Below are positions 41,955 through 50,924 of a stretch of DNA of 64,000 nucleotides, piece by piece. Source of the stretch: Streptomyces sp. A3M-1-3. Its GTDB lineage: Bacteria; Actinomycetota; Actinomycetes; Streptomycetales; Streptomycetaceae. The notes beneath the pieces are model-generated. The model saw only the letters and a list, made by a program, of their open reading frames with translations. It was not told where the DNA came from and ran no database searches. Location of the stretch: assembly GCF_024213665.1 (NCBI RefSeq), contig NZ_JANAVP010000029.1:1-64000 (forward strand). Reading direction: 5' to 3'. The translations under genes and the position numbers were made by a program. Every line of letters starts with the position of its first letter. Positions within the stretch are counted from its first letter, which is position 1.

Positions 41955-44402
41955 CTACTTGGCGAGGAAGTTCTCGAGGAGCGTCGCCAGGGCGACGGGT
42001 GTCTCCACCATGGGGTAGTGGCCCGCGTTGCCGATGACCGCCAGCTCGGCGTTCGGATAGTGCTTCATCCAGGTCTCGTTCATCGCGTCGGCCGTGACGG
42101 CGGGGTCGTTCTCCCCGACCACCGCGAGCGCGGGGACCTCGGCGCCGGTGATCCGCTCCGAGAAGTCCGTGGTGCGGAAGGAGTCCAGGTAGCCGCGGAA
42201 GGCCACCGGGCCAACGGCCCGCATCGAGGTCTCCGCCCAGGAGTCGACCCAGTTCGCGGAGAGCCGGTTGCCGGTGGTCAGGTCGATGATGATGCGCCGG
42301 TTCTCCACCTTGTGGGCGGCCTCCGCGAACAGCGGGAAGTCGGAGTCCGGGATCGGCATGCCGTTCGCGGGCACCGGGCTGAGACCGATCAGTTTGCGTA
42401 CCCGGTGCGGGGCCTTCAGGAGGACCTGCTGGATCGGCTGGCCGCCCAGCGAGTGCCCGATGAGCGAGAACTCCTGCCAGCCCAGGTGATCGGCGAGGGA
42501 GAGTACGTCCGAGGCGATCTCGTCCGTGCTGTACGTGCCGGTCGTGTCGATCGCGTCGCCGAAGCCCCGCGCGTCCATGAACGCGTAGCTGTAGCGGGTT
42601 CCGTCCAGGTACGGCCACAGGCTGCCGAAGGAGTCGTGCCCGCCGAACAGCGAGTGCAGCACGATCACCTTGTGCCGGCCTTCGCCGACGATGTGGGCGG
42701 GCGGAACGTACTGGCTGGGGGCGGACATGGTTTCCTCCACAAGGGAATCGGGACGGGAGTCCGAGACGGGTTCGTCGCGGGCTATGAGCAGTCGGCCGAG
42801 CGTTCGGTGCAGTTCGCCGAGATCCTCGCGATGGCCGTGCAGGACGATGTGCCCGTCCGGTCGTACGAGGTGGAAGCCGGCCCGGCCGCAGTGCAGTTCG
42901 CGGGCGGCACGGCGCGCCAGGTCCACGCCGCGGCGCCGGGAACCGGACGTGGTCGCGTCCACGACGCGGACCTGCCCGCGCCACGGGCCGGTCAGGTGGC
43001 GTACCGCGCCGTCGAGACCGGCGCCGGGGCCCTTGGCGTCGGCGAGCACCACCAGCGAGTAGCGGCCTGGGTCGGCCGAGGGGCCGGCCACGCCGAGTTC
43101 CACTGCGAGCTGCCGCGGCAGCGCGGCACCCTCGCGGGCGTGCCGGCGCAAGGAAGACCTGACGGAGCACCAGTTGGCCCTGGAGCCACCGCGCCTGCTG
43201 CGCGCCGGCTCGTCCTGCGGAGCCTCGTACACCCAGCGCCGTCCCGCCGCGATCGGCAGATAGAAGCGGTCGAGGGCGCGGGTGCGGTCGAGGGCGCGCA
43301 TGGTGACGTCGCGCAGCGCGACCTGGCTGCTCCTGGACCACATGGCGGCCCGCGTCTGCAGATCGGTGTCGCGCACCACCGCGTCGGCCACCGCGGCCCG
43401 CTCCGGCGTGTACGAGGCGAGCAGTGCGGTCCTGGAGTCGCCGCGGATGACCGAGGCCAGTTTCCAGGCCAGGTTCTGCGCGTCCTGGATACCGGTGTTC
43501 AGCCCCTGGCCGCCCATCGGGCTGTGGGCGTGAGCCGCGTCCCCCGCCAGGAACACGCGGCTCAGCTGGAAGGAGGCCGCCCGGCGCCGGTGCACCCGGA
43601 ACGTGGTGACCCAGTCCGGCTCGATCAGCTTCAGCCCGCCTGGCCCGCGCAGGTCCACCAGGTGCTGCATGTCCTCGAGCGTGCCGTCGCTCAACTCGGC
43701 CGGGGCATTGGTGAAGAACCGGTACAGCCCGTACGGCTGGGGCACGATGGCGAGGACGCCGATCCTCGACTGGTAGTAGTGGACCTCGTCGGGGTCGAGC
43801 GGATTGTCCTGCACCCGGGCGTCGGCGATGAGGAAGCGGTTCTCGTACGTCGCTCCCTCGTACGCGATGCCGAGCTGGTTGCGTACGACGCTGGTCGCGC
43901 CGTCCGCCCCGATCACCCAGGGCACGTTGATCCGCTCGATGGAGCCGTCGGCGTGCTCCAGGGTGGCGCCGACGTGCCGGCCGGGTGTGATGGCGCCGGA
44001 GAAGTCGACCCCGTGCAGCGCGAGGAGACTCACTTCGCGCTCGATGGTGCCGCCCAGTCCCTTCAGCCCGGTGGTGAGGATTTCCTCGGTGAGCCGCTGG
44101 GGGAGGCAGTAGGGGGCCAGGTCGTCGGTCATCCGGATCCGGGTGACCGGGCGCTTCTCCGAGTAGTAGTTCATCTGGCGCAACTTGACGGCCGTTCCGT
44201 CGACGACTCCGGACAGCCCCAGGTCCTCCAGGATGTCGAGCGTGCGCGGCCACACCAGCATCGCCTTGGAGTGCACGCTCGCCCGGGGGGCGGCGTCGAT
44301 CAGCCGGACCTTGACGCCACGCCGCAGCAGTTCGCAGGCCGCGGTGATTCCGGTGGGGCCCGCGCCGACGATGAGCACGTCGCACCCGTTCTCGCTGAAC
44401 AT
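41955..44402 (-). CDS. class A flavin monooxygenase fused in frame to an alpha/beta hydrolase
   Basis: One open frame of 815 codons. Residues 1-558 form a FAD monooxygenase of the aromatic hydroxylase type: VGAGPTGITAACELLRRG, then FLAGDAAHAHSPMGGQGLNT, then a C-terminal thioredoxin-like domain (LHCGRAGFHLVRPDG). From about 559 an alpha/beta hydrolase follows: IGHSLGGQP nucleophile, VGENDP acid and GNAGHYP histidine. No stop separates them. An internal ATG at 42728 has GGAGG at 5 nt, so a separate hydrolase (257 residues) may also be made. The likely job is hydroxylation followed by ring or ester opening; the substrate is unknown. No type II aromatic PKS is in the window. Confidence 0.85.
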   Translation of the reverse strand: MFSENGCDVLIVGAGPTGITAACELLRRGVKVRLIDAAPRASVHSKAMLVWPRTLDILEDLGLSGVVDGTAVKLRQMNYYSEKRPVTRIRMTDDLAPYCLPQRLTEEILTTGLKGLGGTIEREVSLLALHGVDFSGAITPGRHVGATLEHADGSIERINVPWVIGADGATSVVRNQLGIAYEGATYENRFLIADARVQDNPLDPDEVHYYQSRIGVLAIVPQPYGLYRFFTNAPAELSDGTLEDMQHLVDLRGPGGLKLIEPDWVTTFRVHRRRAASFQLSRVFLAGDAAHAHSPMGGQGLNTGIQDAQNLAWKLASVIRGDSRTALLASYTPERAAVADAVVRDTDLQTRAAMWSRSSQVALRDVTMRALDRTRALDRFYLPIAAGRRWVYEAPQDEPARSRRGGSRANWCSVRSSLRRHAREGAALPRQLAVELGVAGPSADPGRYSLVVLADAKGPGAGLDGAVRHLTGPWRGQVRVVDATTSGSRRRGVDLARRAARELHCGRAGFHLVRPDGHIVLHGHREDLGELHRTLGRLLIARDEPVSDSRPDSLVEETMSAPSQYVPPAHIVGEGRHKVIVLHSLFGGHDSFGSLWPYLDGTRYSYAFMDARGFGDAIDTTGTYSTDEIASDVLSLADHLGWQEFSLIGHSLGGQPIQQVLLKAPHRVRKLIGLSPVPANGMPIPDSDFPLFAEAAHKVENRRIIIDLTTGNRLSANWVDSWAETSMRAVGPVAFRGYLDSFRTTDFSERITGAEVPALAVVGENDPAVTADAMNETWMKHYPNAELAVIGNAGHYPMVETPVALATLLENFLAK

Positions 44403-44437
44403 GAAATCCTCCTGCGCGCTCGCCTGTCGGATTTGGC

Positions 44438-44836
44438 TCAGTGGAATGCCAACGAGATGGCGTAGCTGTCTTCGTGCATGTGGTAGCGGTCGATCATTCC
44501 GTCGGTGACCCGGAGTTCGAGCGCGAATTCGGAAGCGAAGGTCTTTCCGGTCGCGTTGACCCGGTACTGGAACCGGCCGAGGACCACGGCGAACCGGTCG
44601 ACCGCGATCGTCCGGCTGATCTCGAAGGATTCGGCCGTCATGTTCTCGCCGGCAGCCTTGAAGAACTCGCGTATTTCCGCACGGGTCGTTCTGTGACCCA
44701 TCCAGGGAATGAGTTCGGTGGATCCGGGAGTGAACCAGTCGACGGGCTCGGCGATGAGCTCGAGTGCGCTTTCGATATCGCCGTTGCTGATGCGCCGGAG
44801 ATATTCACTCACGACGTCTTGGGTGTGTGTGGGCAT
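44438..44836 (-). CDS. SnoaL/limonene epoxide hydrolase-like protein
   Basis: 132 residues with the cone-shaped NTF2-like fold: EYLRRISNGDIESALELIAE, then VDWFTPGSTELIPWMGHRT and a C-terminal FASEFALELRVTDGMIDRYH. Members isomerise, hydrolyse epoxides or cyclise polyketides. It lies 35 bp upstream of the monooxygenase-hydrolase gene on the same strand, so epoxide or ring opening after oxygenation is plausible. The start is uncertain; GTG 44854 is another option and no strong ribosome-binding site is visible. Confidence 0.75.
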   Translation of the reverse strand: MPTHTQDVVSEYLRRISNGDIESALELIAEPVDWFTPGSTELIPWMGHRTTRAEIREFFKAAGENMTAESFEISRTIAVDRFAVVLGRFQYRVNATGKTFASEFALELRVTDGMIDRYHMHEDSYAISLAFH

Positions 44837-44878
44837 GTCTCGAACGGTATTCACAGTCGGCGCGCATGAGACAGACCC

Positions 44879-44924
44879 AGCCAGTGGTACCCACCGCAGC
44901 CATATGAAGCGGCGGGTACTGGCT
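44879..44924. promoter_or_regulatory. inverted repeat in the divergent promoter of the SnoaL-like and MFS genes
   Basis: AGCCAGTGGTACCCACCGC (44879-44897) and GCGGCGGGTACTGGCT (44909-44924) form a long imperfect inverted repeat (AGCCAGT and ACCCnCCGC arms match). It suits a repressor acting on both genes, but no TetR- or MarR-type gene is adjacent. Confidence 0.5.
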
Positions 44925-44987
44925 CGCCCCGGCTCCTACCCCGGAGGCTCATCACGGAATCAACCGACAGGAAGCGAAGGGTCTCTC

Positions 44988-46457
44988 ATGTCAACGGTCA
45001 ACAGTTCAGGGGAAACCCCGACCGTTCAGGCGCTGCCGGTCGAGCCGGCCCCGGAGCGGATGACACGACGGCAGACGCTCGTCCTCGTGCTGCTGCTCGG
45101 CGCCCAGTTCACCCTCGCCGTGGACTTCTCGATCATGAACGTGGCCGTCCCGGTCATCGGCCGTGAGCTGGGCTTCGCCCAGGAGAACCTGCAGTGGATC
45201 GCCACCGCCTTCGCGCTGAGCGCCGCGGGCTTCAGCCTCTTGTTCGGCCGCATCGCCGACCTGGTCGGAGCACGCCGGATCTTCCTGGCCGGCCTCGGCC
45301 TGCTCACCCTCGCCTCGCTGGTGGGCGGCCTCGTCGACGCGCAGGGACCGCTGCTCGCGGCGCGGGTCGCCCAGGGCCTGGCCACCGCGATGGTGACGCC
45401 GGCCGGTCTGGCCCTGCTCATCACGTCCTTCCCCGAAGGGCCGCTCCGGGACCGGGCGTTGGGCCTGAACGGTGCGATGCTCTCCGCCGGATTCACCTGC
45501 GGCGCGATCGTCGGCGGCATGCTCACGGACGTACTGAGCTGGCGCTGGGGCTTCTTCATCAATGTGCCGATCGGCGTGCTGCTGATCGTGGTCTCCCCCA
45601 TGCTGCTCAAGAAGAGCCAGGTCCGGCAGGGCGGCAAGCTCGACATCCCCGGCGCCGTCACCGTCAGCGCGGGTCTCATCGCCCTGGTGTACGGCATCTC
45701 CGCCGCGGGCCAGTACGGGTGGGGCGACTCCACCACGCTGCTCTCCCTCGGCATCGGCGTGCTGCTCCTGATCGCCTTCGGTCTTGTCGAGCTGCGGTCT
45801 CCGGAGCCGCTGGCGCCGCTGCGCATCCTGGGCCGCCGCACCATCACCTGGGGCAACATCGGCGGAGCCGCGACGTTCGTGGGTTTCACCGCCATGATCT
45901 TCCTGCTCACCCTGTACCTGCAGGAAGTCCTCGGGTACTCCCCGATGGTGACCGGCCTGACGTTCGGCGTGCTGGGTGTCGGCGCCTTCCTCGGCGGTGT
46001 CACCGCACCGCGCTGGATCGGCGTCCTCGGCAGCAGCCACGCGGTCCTGGCGGGCGGCCTGCTGATCCAGGGCATCTCGGTCGGAGTCCTCTTCTTCGCG
46101 GGCGACGACCGCGGCTGGCTCGTTCCGGTCCTCGCCCTGGCGTTCCTCAGCAGCTACAGCCATGTGGTGGCCATCGTCGGGTTCATGGTCACGGCGACCT
46201 CCGGGCTGCCCAATGAGCAGCAGGGCCTGGCCACCGGCATCGCCACGCTGACCCAGCAGGTGAGCATCACGGTCGGTATCCCGATCATGAGCGCCGTCGC
46301 CACCGCCCAGATCCGTGCGGCGGACGGGCTTTCCCTGGAAGCCGCCACCCTGCACGGGATCAATGTGGCGATTCTCGTCAACGGCCTGATCGTGGTGGCG
46401 GTCGCCGTCCTGGTGGCCCTGTTCGTCAAGAGCCGCCGCGCCGCGACAGCCGACTGA
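44988..46457 (+). CDS. MFS exporter, DHA2 (14-TM) family
   Basis: 489 residues with about 14 hydrophobic helices. The DHA2 pattern is seen in FTLAVDFSIMNVAVPVIGRE, WIATAFALSAAGFSLLFGRI and LNGAMLSAGFTCGAIVGGML. GAAGGG precedes the ATG at 44988. It is the first gene of a plus-strand run ending with KAS III and is divergent from SnoaL-like. It probably exports the product of this second block and gives self-resistance. Confidence 0.9.
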   Translation: MSTVNSSGETPTVQALPVEPAPERMTRRQTLVLVLLLGAQFTLAVDFSIMNVAVPVIGRELGFAQENLQWIATAFALSAAGFSLLFGRIADLVGARRIFLAGLGLLTLASLVGGLVDAQGPLLAARVAQGLATAMVTPAGLALLITSFPEGPLRDRALGLNGAMLSAGFTCGAIVGGMLTDVLSWRWGFFINVPIGVLLIVVSPMLLKKSQVRQGGKLDIPGAVTVSAGLIALVYGISAAGQYGWGDSTTLLSLGIGVLLLIAFGLVELRSPEPLAPLRILGRRTITWGNIGGAATFVGFTAMIFLLTLYLQEVLGYSPMVTGLTFGVLGVGAFLGGVTAPRWIGVLGSSHAVLAGGLLIQGISVGVLFFAGDDRGWLVPVLALAFLSSYSHVVAIVGFMVTATSGLPNEQQGLATGIATLTQQVSITVGIPIMSAVATAQIRAADGLSLEAATLHGINVAILVNGLIVVAVAVLVALFVKSRRAATAD

Positions 46458-46500
46458 GCTGCCACCCACTCCCACTGCCCCTCCCGCGTAAGGGAATCCG

Positions 46501-48030
46501 ATGAACCGTCACACTGCGGCCGGTGCACCGCCGGTCCCGGACACCACCGATGTCCTGATCGTCGGCGCCGGACCGACCGGTCTGATGCTCGGCTGCGAAC
46601 TGCGCGCACGGGGCATCGAGTGCACCGTGGTCGACGCCGCCCCCGGCATCGACCGCCGCACCCGCGCGGTCATGGTCCACGCGGCAAGCCTGGAGGCCCT
46701 CGAAGCACTGGGACTCCGCCGCGAGACCGAGCGGCGTGGGCTGCGCCAGCAGCGCATCTCCTTCCATGTGCACCACGGCGCGGTGCACACCGTCGAGTTC
46801 GCGGGGCTCGACACCCCGTACCCCTACTACGTCAACGTCCCGCAGCCCGAGGTGGAGGAGGTGCTCGCCGAGGCGCTCGCCGAGCGCGGCGGCCGGCTGG
46901 TCAGGGGGGTGCGCTACGACAGCCACCACGAGGATCCGGCAGTCGACTCCCTGCGGGTCGAACTGTCGGGTCCGGCCGGGGAACTGACCGTACGCGCCCG
47001 CTATCTGGTCGGCGCCGACGGTGCGAGCAGTACGGTCCGTGAGCGGCTCGGCGTGGGCTTCCCGGGCGTCACGTACCCCATGAGCTATCTCCTCGCCGAG
47101 GGCGAGCCGCTGCGACGGCCCGACCCGGACGCCTCGTCGATGTACATCGGCCCCGGCGGCGCGGTCTCCCTGCTGCCGCTGCCCGGCGGCGTCGTCCGTG
47201 TCGCGGGACCGGTCTCGGCGGACTCGCTCGACCGCGGCGCCGCGGTGAGCGACGCCGCGTTCCGGTCCGCCGTCGACCAGCTGGGTTTCGGCTCGGTCCT
47301 GCGGCTGCGCTCGGTGGGCCGGCCGGCGCACTATCAGGTGCACGAACGGCTCGCTGAGCGCTTCCGCAGCGGCCGGGTGGTACTCGCCGGTGACGCGGCC
47401 CACCTCAACTCGCCCGCCGGCGGCCAGGCCATGAACACCGGGTTCGCCGACGCGGCAGCCCTGGCCTGGCGGCTGGCCCGGCTGGTACGGGGCCAGGGCG
47501 ACGACGGCCTGCTCGGCGACTACGCACGCGAACGGCGCCGGGCGGCGGCCGATGTCGCCCGGGCCACCGGCGTACTGGACCTGCTCCAGGCCATGCGGGA
47601 CGCGGTGTCGGACGACAGTCGGCGCGCCGTGCAGGAGTCGCTCGACGGCTGCCCCGAGGTCTGGAGCCAGCTCTACACGACCTACGCCGCCCCCGACGGC
47701 GGCAGCACCGCACCGCTGCCGCGCCGGGAGACGTACCGGCTCGACGTGGGCGCGCGGCTGCCCGGCCACCTACCGGCTCCCGACCGCTTCACCCTGCTCC
47801 ATCACCCGGGAATCCCACCCCGGTCGCGGCAGCGACCGCCCCACCTGCCGGACGGAACCCTCCACGGAGTGCTGACGACCCGGCAAGCCGCCTGGCTGCC
47901 GGCCGGTGCTGCCGCGCTCCTGATCCGGCCGGACCGCCATGTCGCCGCCGTCGTCCCCGCCCAGGAGCAGCCCGCCCAGGGGCCGGAAGTCCAGCCCGCG
48001 GCACACCGAATACGCGAGGTACTCGCATGA
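46501..48030 (+). CDS. FAD-dependent aromatic-type monooxygenase
   Basis: 509 residues. Rossmann motif VGAGPTGLMLGCELRARG, DG motif VGADGASSTVRERLG and GDAAHLNSPAGGQAMNTGF are all present, with a shorter C-terminal domain than the fused monooxygenase at 42-44 kb. AAGGGA precedes the ATG. Its stop overlaps the ATG of the divergent KAS III gene (ATGA), so their products are made together. It may oxidise the AfsA-derived ring or the acyl chain. Confidence 0.88.
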   Translation: MNRHTAAGAPPVPDTTDVLIVGAGPTGLMLGCELRARGIECTVVDAAPGIDRRTRAVMVHAASLEALEALGLRRETERRGLRQQRISFHVHHGAVHTVEFAGLDTPYPYYVNVPQPEVEEVLAEALAERGGRLVRGVRYDSHHEDPAVDSLRVELSGPAGELTVRARYLVGADGASSTVRERLGVGFPGVTYPMSYLLAEGEPLRRPDPDASSMYIGPGGAVSLLPLPGGVVRVAGPVSADSLDRGAAVSDAAFRSAVDQLGFGSVLRLRSVGRPAHYQVHERLAERFRSGRVVLAGDAAHLNSPAGGQAMNTGFADAAALAWRLARLVRGQGDDGLLGDYARERRRAAADVARATGVLDLLQAMRDAVSDDSRRAVQESLDGCPEVWSQLYTTYAAPDGGSTAPLPRRETYRLDVGARLPGHLPAPDRFTLLHHPGIPPRSRQRPPHLPDGTLHGVLTTRQAAWLPAGAAALLIRPDRHVAAVVPAQEQPAQGPEVQPAAHRIREVLA

Positions 48031-49052
48031 CCATGTCCGGCCTCACCATCACCGGAACAGGCAGCTACCTGCCCGACACCCGTCTGGACGTGGCGACGGC
48101 CGCCGGGCGTTACGACGGCGAAGGCGACCGCATCCGCGGCACCGGCTACGACACCGTCTGCGCGGAGGAGAAGCTCTACCCGGCGGACATGGCGCTCATC
48201 GCGGCCCGCCGCGCACTCGAGGCCGCCCGGCTCGAACCGTCCGACATCGATCTGCTGGCCGTCACCGCCATCCACCGGCACGGACACAAGCGGCTGTGGT
48301 CGCCGGCCTCCTGGCTTCAGTCCCGGCTCGGCTGCCCACGGGCTCTGCCGCTCACCGTCAACCAGGGCTGCAATGCGCAGATGCTGGTCCTGGAAGTGGC
48401 CGGTGGCTACCTGTCGGGACGGCCCCGGGGCAGCGCGCTCGTGGTGGCGGCCGACCAGTTCGCCTCCTCCGGCTTCGACCGGTTCACCGCCGACTACGGG
48501 ATCGTGTACGGCGACGGCTCGGCAGCCGCGGTGCTCACCAACGGGCTCGCCCCGGGCCAGGCCGAGGGAAGTTGGCGCGTACGGGCCGCCCATACGGTCT
48601 CCGCCCCCGAACTTGAAGGGCTGCACCGGGCCGACGCCCCGGCGCCCGAAGACCCCGAACTGCTCCACGCGGAACACGACGTACGGTCCGCGAAGCGCCG
48701 GTTCCTCTCCGAGCGCGGCCGCGAGCTGCTGAAGGATTCCACTCGCTCGGCCGTCCGCGAGATCCGCGCGTCGCTGCTGCCGGACGGCGACCACCCCCGG
48801 CTGCGCCGGATCGTCTACCCCAACCTGGGGCTGCCGCTCCTGGAGGAGAACTACTTCCCCGAACTGCCGGGCGGCGCCGAGAAGTCCCTGTGGGACTTCG
48901 GGCGCACCGTCGGCCATCTCGGCAGCGGCGACCAGATCGCCGGCCTCGACCACCTGACGACTCACCACACGTACACCGCCGGGGACCAGGTGCTGCTCCT
49001 CGGCGCCGGTGCCGGATTCACCTGGACGGGGACGCTGCTCGAACACGGCTGA
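48027..49052 (+). CDS. divergent KAS III-family enzyme with altered catalytic residues
   Basis: 341 residues of thiolase fold. The nucleophile Cys remains (NQGCNAQMLVLEVAGGYL) and the end LLLGAGAGFTWTGTLL matches KAS III. The expected HQAN box aligns with YPNLGL, so the catalytic His appears to be Asn, and the GNT box aligns with GHLGSG, putting a His where Asn is usual. It probably does not run normal decarboxylative condensation; acyl transfer, as in CerJ-like enzymes, is likelier. It is translationally coupled to the upstream monooxygenase. Confidence 0.78.
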   Translation: MTMSGLTITGTGSYLPDTRLDVATAAGRYDGEGDRIRGTGYDTVCAEEKLYPADMALIAARRALEAARLEPSDIDLLAVTAIHRHGHKRLWSPASWLQSRLGCPRALPLTVNQGCNAQMLVLEVAGGYLSGRPRGSALVVAADQFASSGFDRFTADYGIVYGDGSAAAVLTNGLAPGQAEGSWRVRAAHTVSAPELEGLHRADAPAPEDPELLHAEHDVRSAKRRFLSERGRELLKDSTRSAVREIRASLLPDGDHPRLRRIVYPNLGLPLLEENYFPELPGGAEKSLWDFGRTVGHLGSGDQIAGLDHLTTHHTYTAGDQVLLLGAGAGFTWTGTLLEHG

Positions 49053-49109
49053 GCCCGCACAGCGTCCTCGTCCGCTCCACCCGACACACTTGGAAGGCAG
49101 GCCCTGACC

Positions 49110-50174
49110 ATGACCGCCACACTCCCCGAGCAGCCCGTGCTGAGCTACACCCGCACCATCGACCGCGGCCTGGTGCACCGCGACTCGCTGGGCGAGGTGT
49201 TCCTCACCGATCTCCAGCCGGTCAGCGGGACGGCCTACGCGGCCGCCGCCCAGCTCCCCCGCTCACACGCGTACTACGGGGACCACCTGCTGCGCCCCAG
49301 CACCTACGACCCCGTCCTGCTCCTCGAAGCCTGCCGCCAGTCGGCGCTGGCCGGCGCCCACGCCTTCTACGCGGTGCCCGAGGACCACAAGTTCATCCTC
49401 ACGCATCTGCGCATCCACCTGGAGCGTCCCGAGCGGATCGCGGTGGGCCCGGAGCCGTGCGCGCTGACCCTGCGGGTCACGGTGACCGGCCACCGTAAAC
49501 GCGACGGCCGCACCACCGGCCTCGATTACGACATCGACCTGGTGGCGAAGGGCGTCGGGATAGGCAGCGCCTCGGTGGGGCTGCGCTTCAAATCCCCCGA
49601 GGACTACCAGGAGTTGAGACTGCGCAACCGAGAGGGGAAACCGCTGTCCTCGTCGGCGGCGTATCCGGCGACCCGTCCCGGCAGCACCATCGCGCCGTAC
49701 CTGGTAGGCCGCTCCAATGCCGACAACGTCGTGCTCGCCGACGTCGTGAGTGAGGCCGACGCGGCCCGGGCGACGCTCCGCGTGCCCGGCGACCACCCGA
49801 GCATGTTCGACCACCCGCAGGACCACCTGCCCGGCATGGTGATCGCCGAAGCGGCCCGCCAGCTGGCCCTGTTCGCGGCACTCGACGTACGGGGCATGTC
49901 TCCCTCGCGGACCTTCCCCACGGACCTGGCCGTGGTCTTCAGCCGATTCGGCGAACTGGAGCACACGACGCTGCTGACCGCCGAGGTGGGCGAGCAGCGC
50001 CGGGCCGACCGGGACGGCACCGGGGCGTACTACACCCAGGGCGGCCTGGTGGAGCTGGGCGAGGCCGATCCGGGAGGCGTCGACCAGCTGCCGGTACATA
50101 TCGGCGCCACCCAGAACGGCGAGTCGCTGTGCGTGCTGTCCCTTTCGCTCACCCGCGTCAGGGCGCACCGGTGA
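49110..50174 (+). CDS. AfsA/ScbA-like butyrolactone biosynthesis protein
   Basis: 354 residues with two AfsA-type hot-dog repeats (LRPSTYDPVLLLEACRQSAL and MFDHPQDHLPGMVIAEAARQ), the latter being the best conserved part of AfsA. AfsA joins a beta-ketoacyl-ACP to dihydroxyacetone phosphate, giving a phosphorylated butenolide precursor. A HAD phosphatase follows directly and a flavin monooxygenase precedes. No gamma-butyrolactone receptor (ArpA type) gene is nearby, so a structural rather than signalling product is possible. Confidence 0.85.
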   Translation: MTATLPEQPVLSYTRTIDRGLVHRDSLGEVFLTDLQPVSGTAYAAAAQLPRSHAYYGDHLLRPSTYDPVLLLEACRQSALAGAHAFYAVPEDHKFILTHLRIHLERPERIAVGPEPCALTLRVTVTGHRKRDGRTTGLDYDIDLVAKGVGIGSASVGLRFKSPEDYQELRLRNREGKPLSSSAAYPATRPGSTIAPYLVGRSNADNVVLADVVSEADAARATLRVPGDHPSMFDHPQDHLPGMVIAEAARQLALFAALDVRGMSPSRTFPTDLAVVFSRFGELEHTTLLTAEVGEQRRADRDGTGAYYTQGGLVELGEADPGGVDQLPVHIGATQNGESLCVLSLSLTRVRAHR

Positions 50175-50896
50175 TGGGCGCGCGGAGCGCGGACACCCGG
50201 CCCGCGCACTCCGGGGCCGCGGCGTTCTTCGACGTCGACGAGACGCTCATCACGGTCAAGAGCATGTTCAGCTTCCTCCGCTTCCACCTGGCCAGGCGCG
50301 GTGAGCCGGAGGAGACGTACGAGCGACTCACCGCACCCCTGCACCGGGACGCCGCGGGGGATGTGCCGCGCCGGGAGGTCAACCGCCGCTACTACCGGCT
50401 TTACGCGGGGGAGAGCGCGGCCGGCCTCGCCGAGGCGGGCCGCGCCTGGTTCGACGAACAGCTGGCTCTTGGCGGGCTGTTCATCGAGGAGCCGCTGGAG
50501 CGGCTCCGACGCCACCGGGCCGAGGGTGACTTCGTGGTGCTGCTCTCCGGGTCCTTCTCGGCCTGTCTGGACCCGGTCGCCTGGCACACCGGTGCCCACT
50601 GGGCGATCGGAACGCGCCCGGTGGTCCGCCGGGGAGCCCTCACCGGCGAGGTGGTGACGCCCATGATCGGAGCCGCCAAGGGCCGGGCGGCCCACGCAGT
50701 GGCGGCGGTGCGGGGGCTGGATCTGGCTGCGTCCACCGCGTACGCCGACCACCACAGCGACCTGGAACTGCTCACGGCCGTGGGCACCCCCGTGGTGGTC
50801 GGCGACGACGCCGCTCTCACCGAGCACGCCGCGCGCGCCGGCTGGGAACGGCTGACGCCGGTGCCACAGCGGCCCGGCGCCACCCTCGCCGGCTGA
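50174..50896 (+). CDS. HAD-IB family phosphatase
   Basis: 240 residues. HAD motif I FDVDETL, motif II SGSFSA, a motif III lysine in AAKGRAAH and motif IV ADHHSDLELL place it in the SerB-like HAD-IB group. Its ATG overlaps the AfsA stop. In AfsA-type pathways (such as SRB and methylenomycin furans) a phosphatase removes the phosphate that comes from dihydroxyacetone phosphate; this fits here. Confidence 0.88.
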   Translation: MGARSADTRPAHSGAAAFFDVDETLITVKSMFSFLRFHLARRGEPEETYERLTAPLHRDAAGDVPRREVNRRYYRLYAGESAAGLAEAGRAWFDEQLALGGLFIEEPLERLRRHRAEGDFVVLLSGSFSACLDPVAWHTGAHWAIGTRPVVRRGALTGEVVTPMIGAAKGRAAHAVAAVRGLDLAASTAYADHHSDLELLTAVGTPVVVGDDAALTEHAARAGWERLTPVPQRPGATLAG

Positions 50897-50924
50897 GGGC
50901 CCTTTCGAGCGTCGGGAGGCGCCA

